Assembly (NCBI GenBank): GCA_947627225.1
Contig: CANQVB010000003.1
Location: 1 to 42,981 of the forward strand
Origin: an uncultured Bacilli bacterium
GTDB taxonomy: Bacteria; Bacillota_I; Bacilli_A; RF39; UBA660
Direction of reading: 5' to 3'
DNA: 42,981 bases
In this document: in pieces, positions 18,735 to 29,100 of the stretch
How the letters are laid out: each line of letters starts with the position of its first letter
Numbering within the stretch: position 1 is the stretch's first letter
Notes under the pieces: generated by a model
Told to the model about the DNA's origin: nothing
Seen by the model: only the letters and a program-made list of their open reading frames with translations
The model's database searches: none
Translations under genes and position numbers: made by a program

Positions 18735-21665
18735 GTGGATAAAATTAAGAATTTATTTTTAAGAGATAGTTATCAAGATTTAAAGAAAAATTATGAAGAA
18801 ATTTTGTTGAAAAAGAAAACGACTTGGGATATTGTTGTAATTACAGCTTCCAATAAGATGCAAGCAGATACTTACAAGACAGAATTACAAAAACGAAAAA
18901 AGGAAGGCTTAATTCCTTCACAAACAGATTTTTATGTAATTCCTGACTTAAGAGGAAATAGGATTGGAAGTGGTGGTTCTACTTTATATGTTCTTGCAAA
19001 ATTACAAAAAAAATATGATTTATCGAAGAAGAAAATTTTAATTGTTCATTCTGGAGGGGATAGTAAGCGAATTCCACAATATTCTTGTTTTGGAAAACTT
19101 TTTGCTCCAATTCCTCGCGAATTTGTTCCGGATAGTTCATCAACTTTGTTTGATGAAATCATGATTCAGATGGCAGACATCCCCAATCGCATGGACGAAG
19201 GTATCTTTGTCATGTGTGGGGATGGATTAGTTCTTTTTAATCCATTACAAATTGACTTGCAATATAAAAAGGCAGTTGCCATTTCTATAAAAGTGCCCAA
19301 AGAAATGGGCTGTAATCATGGTGTCTTTGTTTCTGATTCTGAGAATACGATTACAGAATTTCTTCATAAAAAACCTCTTTCTATTCTAGAACAAAAGGCG
19401 GTTCGCAATAATACTGTTGACTTAGATACAGGAATGGTATACCTTCACTCTGAAATCGTTATCAAATTATTATCATTAATTCAAACCCAAAAAACTTTTT
19501 CTCAGTTTATTTCTAGTAAAGTAAGTCTTAATTTTTATGGGGATTTCTTATATCCTTTAGCTAAGAACGCAACCTTAAAAGATTATTTGCAAGAACAAGG
19601 TGAAAAAGAAAAATCTGTGCAGCTTGAAGAATGCAGAAAAAAAATTTGGGAGGTACTTTCTGGATATGCATTACAAATTGTAAAACTAGTTCCTGCTTTG
19701 TATCTTCATTTTGGAACAACAGAAGAAGTTTTAAATATTATGACACAAGATTTAGAAGAATATTATTATCTTGATTGGAAAAGTGAAGTTTCTTCTTACA
19801 TGTCTCAAAATTATCCAATTACAACAATTAACAGTTGGATTCAAGATACATCATTTGCTAAAAACATCTATATTGAAAATAGTATTGTTGAAAATGCAAC
19901 CATTCATTCTAATACAATTTTATCCAACACAACAATTAGAGGGAAAGAATTGCCAAATAATGTGGTACTTTCAACGGTTTTATTGAAAGGTGGCCAATAT
20001 GTTACAAGAATTTATGATATTTCTTGTAATCCAAAAGAACCACTCGCAATCAATACTGTATTTAAAAATGCTACCAATAAAAAATTCTTTCAGTCATTTT
20101 CTGAAACAAGTATTTGGGATGCTTCTTTATATCCGGTAAAGTCTACACTGGAAGAAAGCGTAGAGGCAGCACTTTCTCTTTATAGAATCGTACATAATAT
20201 GGCAACCAGCGAAGAGGAAAAAAGCTATTACGATTCAACTAGAATTAGCATGTGCGATAGTTTTAATCAAGCCAATACAAAAGAAATGAGTATGCAATTA
20301 GAGAATTTGAAAGAGAATATTCTTTTGAAAAAAATAACAACGGTACTTGAAAAAATGGGGCCTTTACAACCTGTTTATGATATTCTTGTGTCATCTTCTA
20401 AACAAAAGAAAATCTTGCAAAAATTAACAGATGCTTTAAAAGATAACAATCATAGTTTCAATATGAGAGTTTACTATTTACTTTCCATGTTGGATCCGAA
20501 AAAACAGGAAGAATATCTAGAGAAGGTTTTTCAAGAAGTAAAACAAAGTGTTGCCAAACCACATGAGAAGGCCTCTCCTAAATTCGAAAAAGATTTCATT
20601 GAATTAAAAAGCCCTGTACGTATTAACCTTGGTGGAGCTTGGAATGATGCACCTCCTTATTGTATTGAAAGGGGAAGTTGTGTTTTAAATGCTGCTGTTT
20701 TATTAAATCATTGTTATCCTATTTCTGTGTGTATAAAAAAATTAAAAGAGCGAAAAATTGTCTTTGAATGCATTGATTATAATGATAAAACTGAAATGAA
20801 AACATTGGGTGAAATTTTAGATTGTAGTAATCCAAATGATTCCTATGCGCTTTTAAAATGTGCTTGTGTAATTAGTGGTTTAGTTAGTGAAAAAGAAACT
20901 TTGCAAGATATATTTACTAAAATTGGTGGCGGAATTCAAATTACAACAAATACTGAAATGATACCCCGAGGAAGTGGTCTTGGGACAAGTAGTATTTTAG
21001 CAGGCACTGTTTTAAAGGCACTATATCAATTTATGGGATATGAAATTGATGACAGCACAATTTTTCACGAAGTTTTATGTTTGGAACAGCTTATGAGTAC
21101 AGGTGGTGGTTGGCAGGATCAAGTTGGTGGACTTGTAAAAGGATTAAAAATAACAAGAACACAGCCAGGTAGTTATCAAAAATTTCAAATTCAAAAGATT
21201 TCTTTACCAAAGAAAATTAAAGAAGAATTAAACGAAAGATTGCTGTTAATCAATACAGCACAAAGACGTCTTGCTCGTAATATTTTGCGTGAAGTTGTAA
21301 AAAAATATATAAAAGGAGATCAAGAATTTTTACAACTTTTAGCGGATGTACAAGTTATTGCACAGGATATGGTAAATGCTCTTGAAAATGGAGATTTTAA
21401 GCAATTTGGAAAGCTATTGGATGAACATTTGGAATATATCAAAAAATTAGATCAAAATTCTACCAACACATGTATTGATTTTATCTTTGAAAGCATCTCT
21501 GATTTAATTGATGGAAAAAGTGTATTAGGCGCTGGGGGTGGAGGCTTTTTAATCGTTTTATTGAAAAAAGGCGTCACTAAAGAGAAATTTGATCAAAGCA
21601 TTATGGAAGTGTTTCAGGATACAGGCGTTATGAGTTTCCAAGTTGAAGTAGAGGAGGAAGTATGA
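18735..21665 (+). CDS. fkp: Bifunctional L-fucokinase / fucose-1-phosphate guanylyltransferase (Fkp-like)
   Basis: 976 aa; N-term 'RGNRIGSGGSTLYVLAKL' and 'HSGGDSKRIPQYSCFGKLFAPIP' (fucose pyrophosphorylase type), C-term GHMP kinase 'SPVRINLGGAWNDAPPYCIERG' and 'IPRGSGLGTSSILAG'; reads through GTG/TTG start region at 18735. Confidence 0.85.
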   Translation: MDKIKNLFLRDSYQDLKKNYEEILLKKKTTWDIVVITASNKMQADTYKTELQKRKKEGLIPSQTDFYVIPDLRGNRIGSGGSTLYVLAKLQKKYDLSKKKILIVHSGGDSKRIPQYSCFGKLFAPIPREFVPDSSSTLFDEIMIQMADIPNRMDEGIFVMCGDGLVLFNPLQIDLQYKKAVAISIKVPKEMGCNHGVFVSDSENTITEFLHKKPLSILEQKAVRNNTVDLDTGMVYLHSEIVIKLLSLIQTQKTFSQFISSKVSLNFYGDFLYPLAKNATLKDYLQEQGEKEKSVQLEECRKKIWEVLSGYALQIVKLVPALYLHFGTTEEVLNIMTQDLEEYYYLDWKSEVSSYMSQNYPITTINSWIQDTSFAKNIYIENSIVENATIHSNTILSNTTIRGKELPNNVVLSTVLLKGGQYVTRIYDISCNPKEPLAINTVFKNATNKKFFQSFSETSIWDASLYPVKSTLEESVEAALSLYRIVHNMATSEEEKSYYDSTRISMCDSFNQANTKEMSMQLENLKENILLKKITTVLEKMGPLQPVYDILVSSSKQKKILQKLTDALKDNNHSFNMRVYYLLSMLDPKKQEEYLEKVFQEVKQSVAKPHEKASPKFEKDFIELKSPVRINLGGAWNDAPPYCIERGSCVLNAAVLLNHCYPISVCIKKLKERKIVFECIDYNDKTEMKTLGEILDCSNPNDSYALLKCACVISGLVSEKETLQDIFTKIGGGIQITTNTEMIPRGSGLGTSSILAGTVLKALYQFMGYEIDDSTIFHEVLCLEQLMSTGGGWQDQVGGLVKGLKITRTQPGSYQKFQIQKISLPKKIKEELNERLLLINTAQRRLARNILREVVKKYIKGDQEFLQLLADVQVIAQDMVNALENGDFKQFGKLLDEHLEYIKKLDQNSTNTCIDFIFESISDLIDGKSVLGAGGGGFLIVLLKKGVTKEKFDQSIMEVFQDTGVMSFQVEVEEEV

Positions 21666-22414
21666 AAATTTCAGTAGTAACCGTTTGTTATAATTCAGAA
21701 AAAACGATAAAAGATACTTTGGAATCTGTCTTAAAACAAGATTATAAATCGTATGAGCACATTATTATTGACGGAAAAAGTAGTGATAAAACATTAGAGA
21801 TTGTAAAATCTTATGAAAAAAAGTATCAGGGTAGATTAAAAATTGTTAGCGAAAAGGATAAGGGACTTTATGATGCTATGAATAAAGGAATTGAACTAGC
21901 CACAGGGGATGTTATTGGACTTTTAAATTCAGATGATGAATTGGCAGATATCACTGTTTTGAAAACGATTGCGGGTGCCTTTTCCAAAGAAAACTGTGAT
22001 GCAATTTATGGAGATTTAGAGTTTCGTGATGAAACAATGCAAAAAGTAACACGTATTTGGAAAAGCAAAACGGGAAGTTATAAGTGGGGGTGGCACCCAC
22101 CACACCCAACACTCTATGTGAAGAAAGAAGTTTATAAAAAATTAGGGTTATTTAATTTAAAATATCCTATTTGTGCAGATTATGATTTTATGATTCGTCT
22201 GATGAAGAGCAATATTCAACTATTTTATATAGAAAAAGTTTTAATTCATATGCGAAGAGGTGGACGTTCGACAGATGGAATAAAGGGCTATTTTAATAAT
22301 TTTAAAGAAAGCTATCGAATGTTAAAGGATAACGAGATTCCTTTTGCATTCTTTGTAAATTTGAAAAGAACATTTAAAACGTTTAAACAGGCAATTCAAG
22401 CTAAATTTAATTGA
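21662..22414 (+). CDS. GT2 glycosyltransferase
   Basis: 'ISVVTVCYNSEKTIKDTLESVLKQDYKSYEHIIIDGKSSDKT'; ATGA overlap with fkp. Confidence 0.9.
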   Translation: MKISVVTVCYNSEKTIKDTLESVLKQDYKSYEHIIIDGKSSDKTLEIVKSYEKKYQGRLKIVSEKDKGLYDAMNKGIELATGDVIGLLNSDDELADITVLKTIAGAFSKENCDAIYGDLEFRDETMQKVTRIWKSKTGSYKWGWHPPHPTLYVKKEVYKKLGLFNLKYPICADYDFMIRLMKSNIQLFYIEKVLIHMRRGGRSTDGIKGYFNNFKESYRMLKDNEIPFAFFVNLKRTFKTFKQAIQAKFN

Positions 22415-22445
22415 GTTTTAATCCAAGAAAAGAGGTATAGTAGTT

Positions 22446-23177
22446 ATGAAAAAAGACAAAGTATTATTAGTTATTCCTGCTTATAACGAGGAAGAAAATA
22501 TTGGAAAAGTTTTAGAGGAAATTAAAAAAGATATACAATATGCAGATGTTCTTGTAATCAATGATTGTAGCAAAGATCGTACACGAGAAATTGTAGACGA
22601 ACACCATGTAAATTGCATTAACAATATTTTTAATATGAAGTATGCAATGGCTATTCAAACAGGAATTAAGTATGCTTTTGAACATGATTATGATTATGTC
22701 ATTCAATTTGATGCTGACGGACAACATATCGCCAAAGAAGCAGAAAAATTATATAAGGTTGCAAAATCTGAGCAGTATGACATTGTAATAGGTTCTCGTT
22801 ATTTGGAGGACACAGGTTATAAATGTCCATTATTTAGAAGGATTGGTACCAAAATATTTGAAATTTTAATCAAATTATTCTGTCGAAAAAGAATAGCGGA
22901 TCCAACGTCTGGTTTTCAGTGCTTAAATAAAAGAGTAATTAAAAAATATGCTCAAATGGGAAATTATCCTGAGTTCCCTGATGCTAATTTAATTATTGAA
23001 ATGTTAAGAGGCGGTTATACAATAAAAGAAGTGCCAGTTAAAATGCGGAATAGAGAAACAGGAGAAAGTATGCATGGAGGAATAATAAAGCCAATCAAAT
23101 ATATGATTACTATGTTTTATACGATTGTGTTTATTGTAATTTCAACTCCAAAAGTTAAGGGTGATAAAAATGAATAG
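22446..23177 (+). CDS. GT2, polyprenyl/dolichyl-phosphate sugar synthase-like
   Basis: 'LLVIPAYNEEENIGKVLEEI', 'QFDADGQH', 'DPTSGFQCLNKRV'. Confidence 0.88.
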   Translation: MKKDKVLLVIPAYNEEENIGKVLEEIKKDIQYADVLVINDCSKDRTREIVDEHHVNCINNIFNMKYAMAIQTGIKYAFEHDYDYVIQFDADGQHIAKEAEKLYKVAKSEQYDIVIGSRYLEDTGYKCPLFRRIGTKIFEILIKLFCRKRIADPTSGFQCLNKRVIKKYAQMGNYPEFPDANLIIEMLRGGYTIKEVPVKMRNRETGESMHGGIIKPIKYMITMFYTIVFIVISTPKVKGDKNE

Positions 23178-23511
23178 AATATATTTTATAATAATTGCAC
23201 TACTGTGTATGATATATATTGTGAATGATATTAGAAAGAAAAGGTTTTCCATCAAAGAAAGTTTTTGGTGGGTAATGGCAACACTTGTTATATTATTTTT
23301 GGCAATATTTCCTTATAGTATTAACTGGATAGCAAAACAAATTGGAGTAGAATATCCACCTTCTTTATTATTTGTTTTCTGTATTTTATTCCTAATTTTT
23401 ATCAACTTTAAAAATAGTAAAAGAATCAATGAAAATCAAATGAAAATAATAGAATTATCTCAACAATTAGCTTTATTAAAAGAAGAAGCAAAAAAAATAC
23501 ATAAAAAATAA
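23170..23511 (+). CDS. DUF2304 small membrane protein
   Basis: about 113 aa, 3 TM, coiled C-term, overlaps the preceding GT2, a characteristic pairing. Confidence 0.8.
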   Translation: MNRIYFIIIALLCMIYIVNDIRKKRFSIKESFWWVMATLVILFLAIFPYSINWIAKQIGVEYPPSLLFVFCILFLIFINFKNSKRINENQMKIIELSQQLALLKEEAKKIHKK

Positions 23512-23569
23512 TAGCATATATTATGCGTAATATTTGAAAATAACACAAGAAATACAAGGATGTGAAAAA

Positions 23570-23917
23570 ATGAAATATTTATTAACAATTATATACATTC
23601 TCTTGACAACTGGGGGACTTTTCTGCTTAAAAGCAGGAGGAAATACCTTATCATTAACATTAAAAGATGGAATTAACTTCAGGATTGGTTTTGTTACTAC
23701 GTTTGGTTTTCTTCTTTATATTGGGAGTTTTCTTCTTTGGCAAAAATTATTAGCAACCTATGATTTAAGTTATATTGTACCGCTTACAACTGGAATTGTA
23801 CAAGTCGTTGTTTTGCTAGTAAGTTATTTCTTTTTTAAAGAATCCATTAGCCTTGTAAATCTAATTGGAATTATTTTTGTAATAATAGGCGTGATCTTTA
23901 TTTCTATAAAAAAATGA
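23570..23917 (+). CDS. Small EamA/SMR-type transporter (candidate lipid-linked sugar flippase)
   Basis: about 116 aa, 4 TM, 'YDLSYIVPLTTGIVQVVVLLVSYFFFKESISLVNLIGIIFVIIGV' EmrE/EamA-like motif; start ATG 23570 preferred over TTG 23534. Confidence 0.8.
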   Translation: MKYLLTIIYILLTTGGLFCLKAGGNTLSLTLKDGINFRIGFVTTFGFLLYIGSFLLWQKLLATYDLSYIVPLTTGIVQVVVLLVSYFFFKESISLVNLIGIIFVIIGVIFISIKK

Positions 23918-24016
23918 TACTTACCCACTTTCAAACTGTATTAAAGAAAAAGATATTTAGTGAAAGAAAATAAACAAGGGATAATGCTTTCCTTTACATC
24001 TAATTTGGTCGTATTC

Positions 24017-24045
24017 TTGTCAAAATAAATTTCTTCTCATATACT
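24017..24045 (+). promoter_or_regulatory. Sigma-A-type promoter for the glmS ribozyme transcript
   Basis: TTGTCA - 17 nt - TATACT. Confidence 0.7.
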
Positions 24046-24074
24046 AAAGGTAGAGATTTATCAAAAAGGAGGTT

Positions 24075-24220
24075 CTATAAATCTTAAGCGCCAGAGCTGT
24101 TGTTAGCTGACGAGGAGAGTAGTTATCGAAAGATTCGGCGGATGCTACTACGGATCCTGTAGTTCGTAAGATTTGTTTTTAAAAACTTAAATCAAAATAA
24201 GAACAAAGAAACAAGTCACT
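24075..24220 (+). ncRNA. glmS ribozyme: glmS ribozyme-riboswitch (predicted self-cleavage between 24087 and 24088)
   Basis: AAGCGCCAGAGC ... GACGAGGAGAGTAGTTATCGAAAGATTCGGCGGATGCTACTACGG ... AAAACTTAAATCAAAATAAGAACAAAGAAACAAGTCACT matches remembered glmS ribozyme core; directly upstream of glmS. Confidence 0.95.
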
Positions 24221-24241
24221 ACAGAAATTTAGGAGGAATTT

Positions 24242-26038
24242 ATGTGTGGTATTATTGGCTATATTGGGTCGAATCATCCGATTCAAAAGTTAGTCAATGG
24301 ATTAGAAAATTTAGAATACAGGGGGTATGATTCAGCAGGGGTAGCACTTTTAAATCAGAAGAATTTACAGGTCATTAAGTGTGCTGGAAAAATTCGAAAT
24401 TTGAAAGAAAAAATAGAAAAGACAAATGTTATTGCTTGTCATCTTGGAATTGCACATACAAGGTGGGCTACACATGGTATTGCAAATACAGCAAATGCGC
24501 ATCCACATACAGTTGGAAAGGTGACAGTTGTACACAATGGAATCATTGAAAATGAAGCTATTTTGCGGAAAAAATTAAAAAAAGAAGGTTACTCTTTTCA
24601 GACAGAAACCGATACGGAAGTCATTGCAGCATTGCTGGATTCTTATCGAGACGAGGGGATTCTTGTAGCGATTCAAAAAATGTATCAGGAGGTAGTAGGA
24701 TCTTATGCGCTTGGTATTGTAGTAGAAGGGGATAGTAATCATCTTTATGCGATTCGAAAAGCTTCCCCACTTTTTGTTGGAATATCTGATACTGGATTTT
24801 ATATTACGAGTGATGTGGGTGCGATTTTACAAGATACGAACCGCTACTTTTTGCTAGAAGAAGGAGAAATTGCCATCTTAAGTCAAAAAAATGTAAAAGT
24901 CTTAAATCAAAATGGGAAAATTGTTAAAAAGAAAGTTTTAACGTGTGATGAATCTAATCGTCCTAGTTCAAAACAAAAGTATGCGCATTACATGTTAAAA
25001 GAAATGTTGGAAGAACCCAAATTACTAGAAAATTTATTGGATTACTATGCAAAAACAACTTCCTTTTTCTTAAAAAATTTTCCGGATATCAGTGCTTATG
25101 AAGAAATTCATATCGTTGCTTGTGGAAGTGCTCTTTATGCAGGAATGATTGGTAAATATTTATTAGAAGAAAAAGCGAAAATTCCAGTACGTGTTGAAGT
25201 AGCCAGTGAATATCGATATCAACATACGCTATACAATCACAAAACACTAGTTCTTTTAATTTCTCAATCTGGAGAAACCGCCGATACAATTGCATCACTC
25301 AACAAGGCGAAGGAAAATGGAATCGATACAATGGGAATTGTCAATGTTGAAATGTCTACGATTGCAAGAGAAGTGGATCATGCGCTTTTCCTTCATGCCG
25401 GTCGTGAAGTGGCAGTTGCTACTACCAAAGCTTATTTATTGCAAGTAGCACTTCTATCGCTTCTTGCATTAAAGGCAGGTGTTCAAAAGAAATTCATTTC
25501 AAATACGGAATTAGAAGAAATATTTATAGCATTTCGAAAAGCACCTTCCCAAATTCAAGCTGTATTAGATGGGGCATATCGAACTTATGCCAAGCAGCTT
25601 TCCAAGCAGGAAAACGTCTTTTTCTTAGGAAGAGGGATGGACTATGCCATTTGCTTAGAAGGAAGTTTAAAATTAAAAGAGATTTCATACATACACAGTG
25701 AAGCTTATCAAGCAGGAGAATTAAAACACGGAACCATTTCTTTAATTCGTGAAAAAACGCCTGTTCTTGCTGTAATTACCAATCCTGAATTAAGCGATAA
25801 AACCATATCCAATTTGAAAGAAACAGAAGCAAGAGGTGCAGATACAATGGTAGTGGTAACGGATTCTATAAAAGACAAAATAGAGGGGGCGAAAATCATC
25901 ATTCCAAAGACACATGTCTTTGTACAAACACTTCTTGTGGTTCCAGCTTTACAAATGTTAGCCTATGAAGTTGCCAAAGAAAGAGGTTGTGAGATCGATC
26001 AACCAAAAAACTTAGCTAAATCTGTGACGGTAGAATAG
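24242..26038 (+). CDS. glmS: Glutamine--fructose-6-phosphate aminotransferase (isomerizing)
   Basis: 598 aa; N-terminal 'MCGIIGYIG', two SIS domains, C-terminal 'DQPKNLAKSVTVE'. Confidence 0.98.
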   Translation: MCGIIGYIGSNHPIQKLVNGLENLEYRGYDSAGVALLNQKNLQVIKCAGKIRNLKEKIEKTNVIACHLGIAHTRWATHGIANTANAHPHTVGKVTVVHNGIIENEAILRKKLKKEGYSFQTETDTEVIAALLDSYRDEGILVAIQKMYQEVVGSYALGIVVEGDSNHLYAIRKASPLFVGISDTGFYITSDVGAILQDTNRYFLLEEGEIAILSQKNVKVLNQNGKIVKKKVLTCDESNRPSSKQKYAHYMLKEMLEEPKLLENLLDYYAKTTSFFLKNFPDISAYEEIHIVACGSALYAGMIGKYLLEEKAKIPVRVEVASEYRYQHTLYNHKTLVLLISQSGETADTIASLNKAKENGIDTMGIVNVEMSTIAREVDHALFLHAGREVAVATTKAYLLQVALLSLLALKAGVQKKFISNTELEEIFIAFRKAPSQIQAVLDGAYRTYAKQLSKQENVFFLGRGMDYAICLEGSLKLKEISYIHSEAYQAGELKHGTISLIREKTPVLAVITNPELSDKTISNLKETEARGADTMVVVTDSIKDKIEGAKIIIPKTHVFVQTLLVVPALQMLAYEVAKERGCEIDQPKNLAKSVTVE

Positions 26039-26058
26039 CTGTCAACTCTTGTCAATGT

Positions 26059-26091
26059 AAGAAAGAAGAAGGAAACCTTCTTTCTTTTTGG
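26059..26091 (+). terminator. Terminator after glmS
   Basis: aagaaagaagaagg-aaa-ccttctttcttttt hairpin with T tract. Confidence 0.7.
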
Positions 26092-26135
26092 CTTAAAATA
26101 TAGTATACTTAAAGTAAGAATGGGAGGGAAGAAAA

Positions 26136-29100
26136 ATGCAGAGAAAAAGATTGCTCTTATTTGGAATTTTATTGTTTGCTTTTGCTTTTACTCCTGATGT
26201 ATTTGCTTTTTCATCTAGTAATTATCGAAATAAAAGTTTATGTGGAGTCTTTGAAGTCGCAGGGTTTCATAGTGATGGGGTCATTGATCCAGTGAGTTGT
26301 CATGGAAGTTATGATGCCGCCAAAGCTTGGATGAGAAATAATGGCGCAGATGACCTTGCAATTCTTACTAAAGTGAATGGCGTGACTGAAATTATTGATG
26401 CAAACGTTGCGCTTCTTGATTTGACAATACCGCCTGATATGACATATTTTTATACCAATCCTGAACTTTCAGGTTACGCATATACGTATATGGATACAGG
26501 TTCTTTATATGGAGGTGTCGATGGGGCTTTACTGGATGCATCATATTCTTCTTCAAAAGGAACTTGGACTGCGAAAGTTAGAACGGGAAATTGTACAGCT
26601 TGGATTGAAAAAAGAATGTATGAAATTGTTCCAATTACTTGGGTTCGATCAAGTAGTAGTTATACCGTAACAAGTGAATCAATTCGACATAATTATGTTG
26701 AAAAAATTCAAAATACCTATAATGGAAGTAGGGGAAGTACCATTGGTCCAAAACCTTCTATGCTTTCTGCTGGAACGTATTATAGTTATGATGGTCACTA
26801 TTTCTATCGCGATTTAACAACCATGCTAAAAGACTACAGAAATGGAACGTATCAACATGCCGTGAATGCGAACAATGTCTATTACAACTACTATATGTAT
26901 CTATCTAATCATACAAGGACCAGTTACTCTAGTGTAAACATCGATGAATACATTCGAAATTCCTTAGGTGTTGTGGGGGATGCTAACGGAACAACAGCTT
27001 ATGGTGGTAGATCTCGACTTTATGGAAAAGGAACTTTCTTCTACTATGCCCAAGAAAAGTATGGGGTGAATGCAGTTCTTGCCCTTAGTTTAAGTCGGAA
27101 TGAAACGGGGAATGGAACAAGTAATTTAGCGGTAAATAAAAACAATGGCTTTGGTTTAAATGCAGTTGATAGTAGTCCAACAGAATCTGCCAATTGGTAT
27201 GCTTCTTTCGCAGAAAGTATATTGGGTTACGCTTCTAAGTGGATTACTTATGGATATGCGCATCCAAGAGATTGGCGTTATTTCGGACCACAGTTTGGGG
27301 ATAAATGGAGTGGTATGAACGTCAAATATGCATCCGATACATTCTGGAGTGAAAAGATGGCTGCGAACTACTATGCACTTGATAAAGCAAAAGGCCTTCA
27401 AGATTACGACTACTATCAATTGGGTGTTGCGACAAGACAAGTCAATGCCATGAGTGATGCATCCAACAGTTCTAAATTTATCTATTCATACCCTGAAGCA
27501 GAAGATGCTGTTGTTATCGTTGGAGAGAAAAAGGGAGAAAGCGTAAATGGCAATAACCTCTGGTATCAAGTAGTGAGTGACTTAAACATCGATTCTAACT
27601 ACAACGAGATTACATCTGGAAATTATAACTGGAATGGAACCGTTTATGTGCCTGCCGCATACATCAAGAAAATCAATCAAGGAAAACGAGGTTATGTATC
27701 TCCTAACAGTGTGACAGAGTACCAAGATAAATATTATACCTATGATTTATATGTTGAAAATACTGTTTTAAAACCAAAAGTTGCGAAAACAGTCAAAGAT
27801 ACAAATTATTATTATGATCCAGCACTCACAAGTCAAAAGAGTCAAAACGTCGTAAAAGACCGGTATGTTATGGTTTATACAACGGCTTATAATAAAGCAG
27901 GAACTCCAGTATCTTATCTTATTACTTCAGATTACTTCTATGACCAAAAAGAATGGGTCAAGGCAGATACCATTCAATTTGTAGATAGTGATTATGGAAA
28001 AGTAACCATTTCTACTGGCTCAAATGACTATACATGGGTTAACTCTGTTCCCCAAGAAACAGCTAATACCGTCATTGGTGGACAGTTTAACAACTCTTAT
28101 GTCCCAATCTTAGGACAAACCACTGCAAGTGATGGTAGAGTTTGGTACAAAGTTCCCGTTGACCTCAATGGAACAGAGCAAGAATTTGGATGGACCTTAC
28201 AAGCATCACCTGGTGTTGCTGTTACAAAGCTCCATGCCAAAGCAGACAATCATGCCCCTGTAATTCGTGCTCAAAATAGAAGCATTGTGCAAGGTAGTAA
28301 ATGGGATCCTAAAGCAGGTGTCAGTGCGACAGATCAGGAAGATGGCAACTTAACTGCCAAGCTTGTCGTTTTAAAAGATGCTGTTCAAATTGATGTACCA
28401 GGAACTTATGAAGTCATCTATTCTGTTACAGATAAAAGTAATTTAAAGACAACGAAAACCATTCAAGTGACAGTAACAGAAAACAAAAAACCAGTGCTTG
28501 TTGCGGAAGATATGAAGATAACCATTGGAAAAGAATTCCATGAAAAAGAAGGAGTAACAGCAAATGATGCCGAAGATGGAGACCTGACTTCAAAAATCGT
28601 CGTGACTGAAAACAAGGTCAATACCAAAGCATTAGGCAGCTATCCAGTTACTTATTCTGTTACAGATAGCTACAACCAGACGACAGAAAAGACCATTACC
28701 GTTACGGTTATCGAAGACCAAAAGCCAGAAATTACAACGACAACTACAACGGCATACTTAAATCGTGATTTTGAACCGCTTAAAATCGTAAAAGCTACTG
28801 ACTTTGAAGATGGAGATCTTACCAAAGCAGTTGAAGTGGTTAAAAATGATGTAGATACCACAAAGATAGGTCCCTATGAAGTTACATACCGGGTTCGTGA
28901 TTCTTATGGACACGAAGTAACCAAAACCTTTACGATTACGGTACAAGAAAAACAATTGGAAGAAAAACCTGGTCTATTCTACTTTGATTCTCTAAAAGAA
29001 GAAGCAGGAAAACTTGTTATCAAAGGATACCATGCGATTCAAGGAATCGATCATAAAAAGGATACGGCTATTTCTTACAAGCTCGTCTTCCAAAATATAA

